Shown: piece by piece, positions 35,471 through 43,234 of the stretch
Layout of the letters: every line of letters begins with the position of its first letter
Position numbering within the stretch: the stretch's first letter is position 1
Source: Kiloniellales bacterium
GTDB lineage: Bacteria > Pseudomonadota > Alphaproteobacteria > Kiloniellales > JAKSDN01
NCBI GenBank assembly: GCA_028280455.1
Contig: JANQLT010000054.1
Location: forward strand, 1-50,295
Direction: 5' to 3'
DNA: 50,295 nucleotides
Program-made: the position numbers and the translations under genes
Notes under the pieces: generated by a model
Databases searched by the model: none
Told to the model about the DNA's origin: nothing
The model's input: only the letters and a program-made list of their open reading frames with translations

Positions 35471-36329
35471 GCAGGCAGCAGCCGGCGGCCCGGGTCTGCT
35501 GACCCGCCTGTTCGGCAAGGGCCCGGCCAAGCCGGGCGACTCCTTCGGCGCGCCCGGCATGGGCAACAGCACCTCGATCGCCGTCGCCTCGGCCGTCGGC
35601 ATCTTCGCCGTCTGGTTCATCTTCACGGCCGGGTCGGAGCCGATCGTCAAGCCGCTGTTCCTGCCGTCGCCCGCCGCGGTCTGGGCCAAGTTCACCTCGG
35701 TCATGACCCAGGGCTACCAGGGCCAGACGCTCTACGAGCACACCCAGTCCAGCTTCCTGCGGATCTTCATCTCCTTCCTCCTGGCCATGGCGATCGGCAT
35801 CCCGATCGGCATCGCCATGGCGACGAACCGCATCGCCCGCGGCATCATGGATCCGCCGATCGAGTTCTATCGGCCCCTGCCGCCGCTCGGCTACCTGCCG
35901 CTGACGGTGATCTGGTTCGGCATCGGCGAGACTCAGAAGCTGGTGCTGCTGTTCCTGGCCATGTTCGCGCCCATCGTGCTCAACACCCGCGCCGGCGTGC
36001 GCTCGGTGGCCATCGAGCAGATCCACGCCGCCTTCTCCATGGGGGCGAGCCGGGCGCAGATCCTCTGGCACGTCATCCTCAAGGGCGCCATGCCGGAGAT
36101 CCTGACCGGCATGCGCATCGCCATCGGCTTCGGCTGGACCACCCTGGTCGCCGCCGAGCTGGTGGCGACCCAGCAGGGCCTCGGCGCCATGATCATGAGC
36201 GCGTCGGAGTTCCTGGTCACCGACGTCGTCATCATGGGGATCATCGTGATCGGCGTGATCGCCTATCTCTTCGATCTCTTCATGCGCTGGGTCGAGCGCA
36301 CGATGGTGCCCTGGAAAGGAAAGGTCTAG
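35463..36329 (+). CDS. tauC: Taurine ABC transporter permease TauC
   Basis: The membrane part of the importer, 288 residues. It has six predicted helices, including [20 protein letters not shown] and [15 protein letters not shown]. The ABC-permease EAA loop is at [20 protein letters not shown] (about 192-211). Conserved TauC-type wording includes [18 protein letters not shown]. The N-terminus has a cytosolic Gly/Pro-rich stretch before helix 1. The start overlaps tauB by 8 bp. A terminator follows the stop, so tauABC forms its own unit ahead of soeA. Confidence 0.95.
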   Translation: MAEQAAAGGPGLLTRLFGKGPAKPGDSFGAPGMGNSTSIAVASAVGIFAVWFIFTAGSEPIVKPLFLPSPAAVWAKFTSVMTQGYQGQTLYEHTQSSFLRIFISFLLAMAIGIPIGIAMATNRIARGIMDPPIEFYRPLPPLGYLPLTVIWFGIGETQKLVLLFLAMFAPIVLNTRAGVRSVAIEQIHAAFSMGASRAQILWHVILKGAMPEILTGMRIAIGFGWTTLVAAELVATQQGLGAMIMSASEFLVTDVVIMGIIVIGVIAYLFDLFMRWVERTMVPWKGKV

Positions 36330-36363
36330 CCGCGCAGCGCGCAGACCGCGTTACTCGTCTACG

Positions 36364-36397
36364 AGAGCGGTCGGGGCCTGCATCCCCCGGCCGCTCT
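36364..36397 (+). terminator. Rho-independent terminator after tauC
   Basis: A 13-bp stem, AGAGCGGTCGGGG (36364-36376) with CCCCGGCCGCTCT (36385-36397), has one G-U pair and an 8-base loop, and is followed by the pyrimidine run CTTCTTCTC. It lies 35 bp after tauC, so the soe genes need a promoter of their own or read-through. Confidence 0.7.
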
Positions 36398-36434
36398 CTT
36401 CTTCTCGCCGTAGCAAAGCGAAGCCATCGAAGCG

Positions 36435-39308
36435 ATGTCACAGCAACCCGAGATCGAGCTTTCGCCGCGCATCGCGGACGAGGTCAAGGCGACGACCTGC
36501 TACATGTGCGCCTGCCGCTGCGGCATCAAGGTGCACCTGAAGGACGGCCGCGTCCGCTACATCGAGGGCAACCGCGACCACCCGGTCAACGGCGGCGTGC
36601 TCTGCGCCAAGGGCTCGGCCGGCATCATGCAGCACTACTCGCCGGCGCGCCTGCGCAAGCCGCTGCTGCGGGTCGGCGAGCGGGGCAGCGGCGACTTCAA
36701 GGAGATCGAGTGGGAGGAGGCGCTGGGCCTGGCGAGCGACTGGCTCGGCGAGATCCGCGCCCGCGACCCGCGCAAGCTCGCCTTCTTCACCGGCCGCGAC
36801 CAGAGCCAGGCCCTGACCGGCTGGTGGGCCAGCCAGTTCGGCACGCCGAACTACGCCGCGCACGGCGGCTTCTGCTCGGTCAACATGGCCGCCGCCGGGC
36901 TCTACACGGTCGGCGGCTCCTTCTGGGAGTTCGGCGAGGCGGACTGGGAGCACACCCGCTATTTCCTGCTGTTCGGCGTCGCCGAGGACCATGACTCCAA
37001 CCCGATCAAGATCGCCCTGGGCAAGCTCAAGAAGCGCGGCGTCAAGATCGTCTCGGTCAACCCGGTGCGCACCGGCTATTCCTCGATCGCCGACGAGTGG
37101 GTCGCGATCCGGCCGGGCACCGACGGGCTCTTCGTCGCCGCGCTGATCCGCGAGCTGCTGCTCGCCGACAAGATCGACCTGGAGTCGCTGGTCCGTAGCA
37201 GCAACGCCCACTGGCTGGTGATCCAGGCGCCGGGCGAAGCCGACGACGGGCTCTTCGCGCGCGACGCCGAGGGCAAGCCCCTGGCCTGGGACCGCAACAC
37301 GGAAGCCCTGGTCGACGCCGGCAGCATCGAGATCGCCCCGGCGGTGGTCGGCCGCTTCGCCTTGCCGGACGGCCGCGCGGCCGTGCCCGCCTTCCAGCTC
37401 CTCGCCGAGCGCTTCCTCGACGATCGCTATGCGCCCGAGACCGTGGCGGCGGAGACCGGCGTGCCGGCGGCGACCATCAAGCGCATCGCCGCCGAGCTGG
37501 CCCATGCCGCCTTCGAGCAGGAGGTCCGGCTCGATGTCCCCTGGACCGACTGGGCCGGGCGCCGGCACGAGGCTATGATCGGCCGGCCCGTGGCGATGCA
37601 CGGCATGCGCGGCATCTCAGCCCATTCCAACGGCTTCCATACCTGCCGGATGATCCACGTCCTGCAGATGCTGCTGGGCGCCATCGATTGCCCCGGCGGC
37701 TTCCGCTACAAGCCGCCCTTCCCGAAGCCGGTGCCGCCGCCGCTCAAGCCCGCCGGCCGTGCCGACCAGGTGGTGCCCGACCAGCCCATGGGCGGCCCGC
37801 CCCTCGGCTTCCCGACCGGGCCGGAGGACCTGCTGGTCGATCCCGACGGCAGCGCCCGGCGGATCGACAAGGCCTACTCCTGGGAGGCGCCGCTGGCCGC
37901 CCACGGCCTGATGCACATGGTCATCGCCAACGCCGCCAAGGGCGATCCCTATCCGGTCGACCTGCTGTTCCTCTACATGGCCAACATGGCCTGGAACTCC
38001 TCGATGAACGTGCCCGGCGTCATCGAGGCGCTGACCGCCAAGGACGAAGCGGGCAACTACCGCATCCCCAAGCTCATCTACGCCGATGCCTACGCCTCGG
38101 AGACGGTCGCCTACGCCGACCTGGTGCTGCCCGACACGACCTATCTCGAGCGCTGGGACTGCATCTCGCTGCTCGACCGGCCGATCTGCAGCGCCGAGGG
38201 GCCGGCGGACTCGATCCGCCAGCCGGTGACCGCGCCCGACCGCGACGTCCGGCCCTTCCAGGACGTGATGATCGAGCTCGGCGCCCGGCTCGGCCTGCCG
38301 GGCTTCGTCACCGAGACGGGCGCGCCGCGCTATCCCGGCGGCTACCCGGACTACATCGTCAACCACGAGCGCGCGCCGGGCATCGGCCCGCTGGCCGGCT
38401 GGCGTGGCGAGGACGGCCGCGCCGAGGGTCGCGGCGCGGTCAATCCCGATCAGCTCGAGCGCTACATCGAGAACGGCTGCTTCTGGCGCTACGAGCTGGC
38501 GCCCTCGCTGCACTACTTCAAGCACATCAACCGGGACTATCTCGAGTGGGCGCGGGACTTCGGCCTGCTCGGCTCGGCCGAGCCGATCGTCCATCAGCTC
38601 TACAGCGAGCCGCTGCAGCGCTTCCGCCTCGCCGCCCGCGGCCACGGCGAGCGGCAGCCGCCCGAGGAGCACCGCGCGCGCGTCGAGGCCTACTTCGATC
38701 CCTTGCCGCTCTGGTACGCGCCCTTCGAGGAGGCGGCGCTCGTCGGCGGCGACTTACCGATGCACGCGGTCACCCAGCGGCCGATGGCCATGTACCACTC
38801 CTGGGGCTCGCAGAACGCCTGGCTGCGGCAGATCCACGCCGACAACCGGCTGAACGTCCATCGCGAGACCGCCGCGCGGCTCGGCATCGCCGAGGACGAC
38901 TGGGTCTGGGTGATCAGCCACCAGGGCCGGGTGAAGGGCCAGGTGCGCCTGGTCGAGGGCGTCAACCCGGACACCGTCTGGACCTGGAACGCCATCGGCA
39001 AGCGTGCCGGCGCCTGGGGCCTCGACCCCAAGGCCCCCGAGGCGACCCGCGGCTTCCTGCTGAACCACGTGATCTCCGAGCTGCTGCCGGAGCGCGCCGG
39101 CGGCTTCCGCTACTCCAACAGCGACCCGGTGACCGGCCAGGCGGCCTGGTACGACCTGCGCGTGCGTATCGAGAAGGCCGACCCGCAGGAGGCGGCGGAG
39201 ACGGCGCCGCGCTTCGAGACCCTGCGGCCGCTGCCCGGCGCGCCGGCGCGGCCCGACGTGCTGCGCTTCGGCAAGGAGTTCCGCTCGGGCGGAGGGCAGG
39301 GCGCATGA
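36435..39308 (+). CDS. soeA: Molybdopterin sulfite dehydrogenase subunit SoeA (DMSO-reductase family)
   Basis: A 957-residue molybdenum subunit of the CISM/DMSO-reductase family. N-terminal Cys22, Cys25, Cys29 and Cys57 (CYMCACRC ... GGVLCAKG) fit the 4Fe-4S cluster. Cys147 in HGGFCSVN fits the molybdenum ligand. Further molybdopterin-binding regions are FGVAEDHDSNPIK, AMHGMRGISAHSNG and the C-terminal NRLNVHRETAARLGIAEDDWV. There is no twin-arginine signal, so it faces the cytosol, as SoeA does. The name rests on this architecture, the SoeBC partners next door and the taurine transporter upstream; related polysulfide or thiosulfate reductases look similar. Its stop overlaps soeB as ATGA. Confidence 0.85.
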   Translation: MSQQPEIELSPRIADEVKATTCYMCACRCGIKVHLKDGRVRYIEGNRDHPVNGGVLCAKGSAGIMQHYSPARLRKPLLRVGERGSGDFKEIEWEEALGLASDWLGEIRARDPRKLAFFTGRDQSQALTGWWASQFGTPNYAAHGGFCSVNMAAAGLYTVGGSFWEFGEADWEHTRYFLLFGVAEDHDSNPIKIALGKLKKRGVKIVSVNPVRTGYSSIADEWVAIRPGTDGLFVAALIRELLLADKIDLESLVRSSNAHWLVIQAPGEADDGLFARDAEGKPLAWDRNTEALVDAGSIEIAPAVVGRFALPDGRAAVPAFQLLAERFLDDRYAPETVAAETGVPAATIKRIAAELAHAAFEQEVRLDVPWTDWAGRRHEAMIGRPVAMHGMRGISAHSNGFHTCRMIHVLQMLLGAIDCPGGFRYKPPFPKPVPPPLKPAGRADQVVPDQPMGGPPLGFPTGPEDLLVDPDGSARRIDKAYSWEAPLAAHGLMHMVIANAAKGDPYPVDLLFLYMANMAWNSSMNVPGVIEALTAKDEAGNYRIPKLIYADAYASETVAYADLVLPDTTYLERWDCISLLDRPICSAEGPADSIRQPVTAPDRDVRPFQDVMIELGARLGLPGFVTETGAPRYPGGYPDYIVNHERAPGIGPLAGWRGEDGRAEGRGAVNPDQLERYIENGCFWRYELAPSLHYFKHINRDYLEWARDFGLLGSAEPIVHQLYSEPLQRFRLAARGHGERQPPEEHRARVEAYFDPLPLWYAPFEEAALVGGDLPMHAVTQRPMAMYHSWGSQNAWLRQIHADNRLNVHRETAARLGIAEDDWVWVISHQGRVKGQVRLVEGVNPDTVWTWNAIGKRAGAWGLDPKAPEATRGFLLNHVISELLPERAGGFRYSNSDPVTGQAAWYDLRVRIEKADPQEAAETAPRFETLRPLPGAPARPDVLRFGKEFRSGGGQGA

Positions 39309-40066
39309 CCAGCCTGCCGCCGCCGACGGACAAGAAGCTCGGCCTGGTCATCGACCTCGACATCTGCGTCGGCTGCCACGCCTGCGCGGTGAGCTGCAAG
39401 GAGTGGAACACCAGCGGCGCCTCGGCGCCGCTGACCGACCTCGATCCCTACGGCGCCAACAACGACGGAGTCTGGCTGAACCGGATCCACAGCTACGAGG
39501 TCGACGACGGCGCCGGCGGCATGACCGTCAACTTCCCGCGCTCCTGCCTGCACTGCGAGACGCCGGACTGCGTCACCGTCTGCCCGACCGGCGCCTCCTA
39601 CAAGCGCGCCGAGGACGGCATCGTGCTGGTCAATCCCGACACCTGCATCGGCTGCAAGCTCTGCTCCTGGGCCTGCCCCTACGGCGCGCGCGAGTTCGAC
39701 GAGGACGACGGCGTGATGAAGAAGTGCACGCTCTGCGTCGACCGGGTCTACAACGAGACCCTCGACCCGGCCGACCGCCAGCCGGCCTGCGTGCGCGCCT
39801 GCCCGACCGGCGCCCGCGCCTTCGGCGACCTGGGCGACCCGGAGAGCGCGGTCTCCAAGCTGGTCGCCGAGCGCGAGGGCGAGGCGCTGCTGCCGCAGCT
39901 CGGCTACAAGCCGGTCAACCGCTACCTGCCGCCCCGCCCGCGCCGCCGCGACGCCGGCGAGGCCGGCGCCGCCTTGACGCCGCAGCCTCTGCCCTCGGGC
40001 GCGGCCGGCGGCGATGCGGCCGGCGACCGCTTCTTCCGCTGGGTCGACCGCGTGCTGTCGCGGTGA
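39305..40066 (+). CDS. soeB: Iron-sulfur subunit SoeB (four-cluster ferredoxin type)
   Basis: A 253-residue electron-transfer subunit. Four cysteine groups are visible: CVGCHACAVSC (from residue 21), CLHCETPDCVTVCP, CIGCKLCSWACPYG, and CTLCVDR with CVRACP; together they bind four 4Fe-4S clusters, as in DmsB, PsrB and SoeB. It links the molybdenum subunit to the membrane subunit. It starts at ATG 39305, overlapping the soeA stop by 4 bp. The C-terminus has a Pro/Arg-rich linker (PPRPRRRDAGEAG) beyond the last cluster. soeC is separated by an inserted repeat element. Confidence 0.9.
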   Translation: MTSLPPPTDKKLGLVIDLDICVGCHACAVSCKEWNTSGASAPLTDLDPYGANNDGVWLNRIHSYEVDDGAGGMTVNFPRSCLHCETPDCVTVCPTGASYKRAEDGIVLVNPDTCIGCKLCSWACPYGAREFDEDDGVMKKCTLCVDRVYNETLDPADRQPACVRACPTGARAFGDLGDPESAVSKLVAEREGEALLPQLGYKPVNRYLPPRPRRRDAGEAGAALTPQPLPSGAAGGDAAGDRFFRWVDRVLSR

Positions 40067-40142
40067 AGGGGCGGCTCGGTATGCAAACGCGCCTGACGAC
40101 AAGCCGCGCACGCACCGGCACAAGAACTGTCATTGCCGGGCA

Positions 40143-40281
40143 CTTCCCTCCCCCCTCGAGGGGGAGGGCCAGGGTGGGGGGCGGCCGGGCCTTTGGCCCG
40201 GCAAGCGAAAACCCGAGTCTTCGGTCGGCGTCCGCCGACCGCCCCCCTCCTCAATCCTCCCCCTCGAGGGGGGAGGAAGCC
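40143..40281. mobile_element. Small element with terminal inverted repeats between soeB and soeC
   Basis: About 139 bp flanked by near-identical 26-bp inverted ends: CTTCCCTCCCCCCTCGAGGG on the left (from 40143), and its near-complement on the right (40255-40281). Inside are GCCGGGCC-TTT-GGCCCGGC (40184-40202) and GGTCGGCG-TC-CGCCGACC (40223-40240). It has no transposase, so it looks like a non-autonomous, MITE-like or REP-type element that has entered the soe operon. A target duplication is not clear. Confidence 0.6.
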
Positions 40282-40317
40282 GATTTGTGCAGGCCGTGAG
40301 ACCGAGGCCGCGCAAGG

Positions 40318-41265
40318 ATGCACCCCGCCTATTCGATCATCATCTTCACCACGGCCTCCGGGGCCGGCTACGGCCTGCTGGCGCTGCTCTGCCTGTTCGG
40401 CGCCCTCGGCCTGCTGCCGGCCGAGCGCTGGCTGGGCCTGCTCGGCTTCGGCATCGCCTTCGCGCTGATCACCGCCGGGCTCCTCGCCTCGAGCTGGCAC
40501 CTCGGCCACCCGGAGCGGGCCTGGCGCGCCTTCAGCCAGTGGCGCAGCTCCTGGCTGTCGCGCGAAGGCGTCATGGCGGTGGCGACCTATGTCCCCTCCG
40601 GGCTCTTCGCCGCCGCCTGGGTCTTCGTCGAGACCACCGAGGGGATCTGGGCGCTGCTCGGCCTGGTCAGCGCGGTCGTGGCGCTGGCCACGGTCTGCTG
40701 CACGGCGATGATCTACGCCTCGCTCAAGACCGTCCGGCAATGGCACAGCGCCTGGGTCCCGGCGGGCTACCTGGCGCTGGCGCTGATGAGCGGCGCGCTC
40801 TGGCTGAGCTTCCTGGCGAGCCTCTTCGGCCTCGCCGGCGCCGGCCTGCTGGTCCTGTCGCTGCTGGCGATCGCCCTGGGCGCGGCGATCAAGCTCGGCA
40901 CCTGGCGCCACAACGCCGCCGCGGCGAAGGACCTGACCAGCGCCCAGGCCACCGGCCTGGCCAAGTTCGGCAGCGTGCGCCAGGTCGAGGCGCCGCACAG
41001 CCAGGCCAACTACCTGATGCGCGAGATGGGCCACCGGGTCGCCCGCAAGCACGCCCGGAAGCTGCGCCGCCTCGCCGTCACCACCGCCTTCGCGCTGCCC
41101 TTCGCCCTGGTCCTGCTGGCGCTGATCGCCCCGGCCTGGCTGGCCGGCCTGGCGCTGTTCCTGGCGGTGGCCTCGTCGAGCGTCGGCCTGCTGGTCGAGC
41201 GCTGGCTGTTCTTCGCCGAGGCCCAGCACGTGGTGACGCTCTACTACGGCGCCGAGGTGGCCTGA
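40318..41265 (+). CDS. soeC: DmsC/SoeC-type membrane subunit
   Basis: A 315-residue inner-membrane anchor with about eight helices, quinone-linked in this family. The N-terminus HPAYSIIIFTTASGAGYG and the loop SSWHLGHPERAWRAFSQW-RSSWLSREG (about 58-84) are hallmarks of DmsC-like proteins. It has no obvious heme histidine pair beyond the family pattern. It starts at ATG 40318. It follows soeB but 251 bp away, because an inverted-repeat element fills the gap. With SoeA and SoeB it should pass electrons from sulfite to the quinone pool, by analogy with SoeABC. Confidence 0.88.
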   Translation: MHPAYSIIIFTTASGAGYGLLALLCLFGALGLLPAERWLGLLGFGIAFALITAGLLASSWHLGHPERAWRAFSQWRSSWLSREGVMAVATYVPSGLFAAAWVFVETTEGIWALLGLVSAVVALATVCCTAMIYASLKTVRQWHSAWVPAGYLALALMSGALWLSFLASLFGLAGAGLLVLSLLAIALGAAIKLGTWRHNAAAAKDLTSAQATGLAKFGSVRQVEAPHSQANYLMREMGHRVARKHARKLRRLAVTTAFALPFALVLLALIAPAWLAGLALFLAVASSSVGLLVERWLFFAEAQHVVTLYYGAEVA

Positions 41266-41353
41266 GGTCGGTCGGCTCCAAATGCCGTTGGGCGGCTGCG
41301 AGATGGCGAGAGGCGCAACGGGTCTTTGCAGGGGACCGGGTTCTTGTCGGTCT

Positions 41354-41436
41354 ACACGGATGGACAGGGATAACCGACAAAACCACAGTGGTTTGTTATC
41401 CGTGTCTATCCGTGTCTATCCGTGTTCATCCGTGTC
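41354..41436. repeat. Decanucleotide repeat with large inverted repeat
   Basis: Four tandem 10-bp units TATCCGTGT(C/T) run from 41397 to 41436. The first two, as GTTATCCGTGTCTATCCGTGT (41395-41415), are complementary to ACACGGATGGACAGGGATAAC (41354-41374), with only two mismatches. The centre holds AAACCACAGTGGTTT. Together they form a long hairpin or cruciform. It lies between soeC and the convergent glycosyltransferase gene, so it may terminate both. Function is unknown. Confidence 0.7.
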
Positions 41437-41499
41437 AAAGGGTCTCGCTGCTGACAGGCGGATGGAGCCCTCGAAACTGGCACGGGTCCTTCGCCAAGC

Positions 41500-42567
41500 T
41501 CATGCTTCGTCAGGCTCAGCATGAGGGCCGGGCGCGTTCCGCTCCGCCAGGACCTTCTCGAACAGCGCTAGGTAGCGCCGAACCGCCGCATCCTCCGTGA
41601 AGCCCGCCTCGTAGTCGGCGCGGCCCTGCTCGACCAGGCGCGCGGCCAGGTCCGGCTCGTCGAGCAGGCGTTGCAACGCGGCGGCCATGGCCTCGGCGTC
41701 GTCGATCGGCACCAGCAGGCCGTTGCGCTCGTGCTGCAGGAGCCAGGACGGACCTTGGCTCGCCGCGGCGACCATCGGCACGCGGGACATCCAGCCCTCC
41801 AACAACACGCTGCCCAGCGGCTCGTGGCGCGAGGGCACGACGTAGAGGTCCGATGCCGCGAAGTAGGGCGCGGCGTCGCTCTGCCAGCCGAGGAAGCGGA
41901 CCCGCTCGGCGACGCCGAGGCGCGCCGCTTCGGCTTCCAGCTCGGCGCGCAGCGGCCCTTCGCCGGCGAGCCAGAGGTAGGCGCCGGGCAGCCTGGCGAT
42001 GGCCGCGAGCAGCACGTCGAAGGCCTTGTTGCGGTGCAGCCGGCCGAGCGCGAAGACCAGGGGCGCGTCCTCGGGCGTCTGCAGCGCCGCGCGCGGATGG
42101 GGCGGCGCGCTGACGTCCTCGACGAAGTTCGGGATGACGTGGGTATGGGCCTCGTCCCAGCCGCCGCGCCGGCAGTGCTCGACGATGTCGGGCGTGATTC
42201 CGACCAGGTGGTGGCAGCGGGTGAAGTCCTTGAGGTCGTAGTAGCCGCCGAGCCGGCCGATGCGCAGGAAGGCGCCTTTGGGCAGCCAGCGGCAGGCCCG
42301 GCGCATGTAGCCCAGGGCGATGTCGGGCCGGAAGGCCGCGGCCTGGCGGTGCAGGATGCCGCCGGTGACCAGGTCGAGCGGCCCGCCGAAGCGCGCGGTC
42401 ACCGGCTCCAGGCCGCCGTCGCGCAGCAGCGCCTCGGACTCCGGGTTCGCCCGCAGCACGATCCGCTGCTCGACCCCGGCGCGCTGCAAGGCCAGGGCGA
42501 GACGCACGAAGTGCATCTCCGCCCCGCCCTGTCGGGCGCCCGCCAGGCATTGCAGCAAACGGACCAC
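41500..42567 (-). CDS. GT4-family glycosyltransferase
   Basis: A 355-residue GT-B enzyme of glycosyltransferase family 4, likely acting on envelope sugars. The N-terminal half carries LLQCLAGARQGGAEMHFVRL, where GGAE is typical of GT4; the C-terminal half has the nucleotide-sugar site FALGRLHRNKAFDVLL and the loop EPLGSVLLEGWMSRVPMVA (E-x7-E type), with NGLLVPIDD after it. There is no membrane helix. It starts with GTG 42567, 7-8 bases after GGGAGAG. The acceptor is unknown; lipopolysaccharide or another surface glycan is inferred from the family. It stands alone between the decanucleotide repeat and the cys operon terminator. Confidence 0.9.
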   Translation of the reverse strand: MVRLLQCLAGARQGGAEMHFVRLALALQRAGVEQRIVLRANPESEALLRDGGLEPVTARFGGPLDLVTGGILHRQAAAFRPDIALGYMRRACRWLPKGAFLRIGRLGGYYDLKDFTRCHHLVGITPDIVEHCRRGGWDEAHTHVIPNFVEDVSAPPHPRAALQTPEDAPLVFALGRLHRNKAFDVLLAAIARLPGAYLWLAGEGPLRAELEAEAARLGVAERVRFLGWQSDAAPYFAASDLYVVPSRHEPLGSVLLEGWMSRVPMVAAASQGPSWLLQHERNGLLVPIDDAEAMAAALQRLLDEPDLAARLVEQGRADYEAGFTEDAAVRRYLALFEKVLAERNAPGPHAEPDEA

Positions 42568-42627
42568 GCTCGGCTCTCCCGCCGGATCGACACCAGCGGC
42601 TGTCTATAGACGAAGCGGCGGCAGAAG

Positions 42628-42655
42628 AAAAAGAAGGCCCGACCGAGGCCGGGCC
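42628..42655 (-). terminator. Rho-independent terminator of the cys operon
   Basis: On the minus strand GGCCCG-GCCTCGGT-CGGGCC (plus-strand 42636-42655) is followed by TTCTTTTTC. This is a standard terminator placed 51 bp after the DUF934 gene, the last gene of the operon. Confidence 0.75.
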
Positions 42656-42706
42656 CTAGGGTGGTTTAACAGAGAAAAGAGAAGGACGATTGCAGCTTCG
42701 GGTAAG

Positions 42707-43234
42707 TCAGGAGCCGGTGCAGGCGGCCTCGCTGCCCAGCGCCGCGGGGCCGTGGCGTCGGGCCCAGATCGGCGCGCCGGGATCGGTGGCGCGCTGGTAG
42801 ACGTGGCTGATCTCGCTGGTCGCTTCCTCGAAGGCCTCGGCCAGGCGCTCGTCGGCGACCTCGAGCGAGTCGAAGCCGCAGCGCAGCAGGAACGTGAACT
42901 GGTCGCGCAGCACCTTGCCGACCGCGCGCAGCTCACCCCGGAAGCCGTAGCGCTCGCGCAGCAGGCGGGCGTGGGAGTAGCTGCGGCCGTCGGTGAACTT
43001 GGGGAACTCCAGCGCGATCACGTCGAAGCGCTCGACCTCCTCGGCGACGGCGGCGGGCGACTGGTCGCTGCGCAGGCGCAGGCCGATCGGCCGGTTGCGG
43101 CCGGACAGCGTTTCGTGCTCGGCCTGCCAGCGCTCCAGGCTGACGATGGGGTCGATGTCGGCGCCGATCGCCTCGTCGTCAGCGACCGGCGTCCAGCGGT
43201 CCTCGGCCAGGCGGCCGTCCTTAATGAGCGGCAT
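42707..43234 (-). CDS. DUF934 domain protein (sulfite-reduction operon)
   Basis: A 175-residue protein of DUF934, found next to cysI in many proteobacteria and used with sulfur assimilation, though its activity is not settled. Conserved wording: PLIKDGRLAEDRW at the start, ALEFPKFTDGRSYSHARLLR (about 75-94) and LRAVGKVLRDQFTFLLRCGFD. ATG 43234 follows AGGAG by 7 bases; an earlier in-frame ATG lacks such a site. Its start overlaps the end of cysI by 14 bp. It is last in cysG-DUF2849-cysI-DUF934; a PAPS reductase gene (cysH), common next in other genomes, is absent here. Confidence 0.9.
   Translation of the reverse strand: MPLIKDGRLAEDRWTPVADDEAIGADIDPIVSLERWQAEHETLSGRNRPIGLRLRSDQSPAAVAEEVERFDVIALEFPKFTDGRSYSHARLLRERYGFRGELRAVGKVLRDQFTFLLRCGFDSLEVADERLAEAFEEATSEISHVYQRATDPGAPIWARRHGPAALGSEAACTGS

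Noticed and set aside
41397..41436. CRISPR array
   Set aside because: Units are 10 bp, directly tandem, and have no spacers or cas genes.
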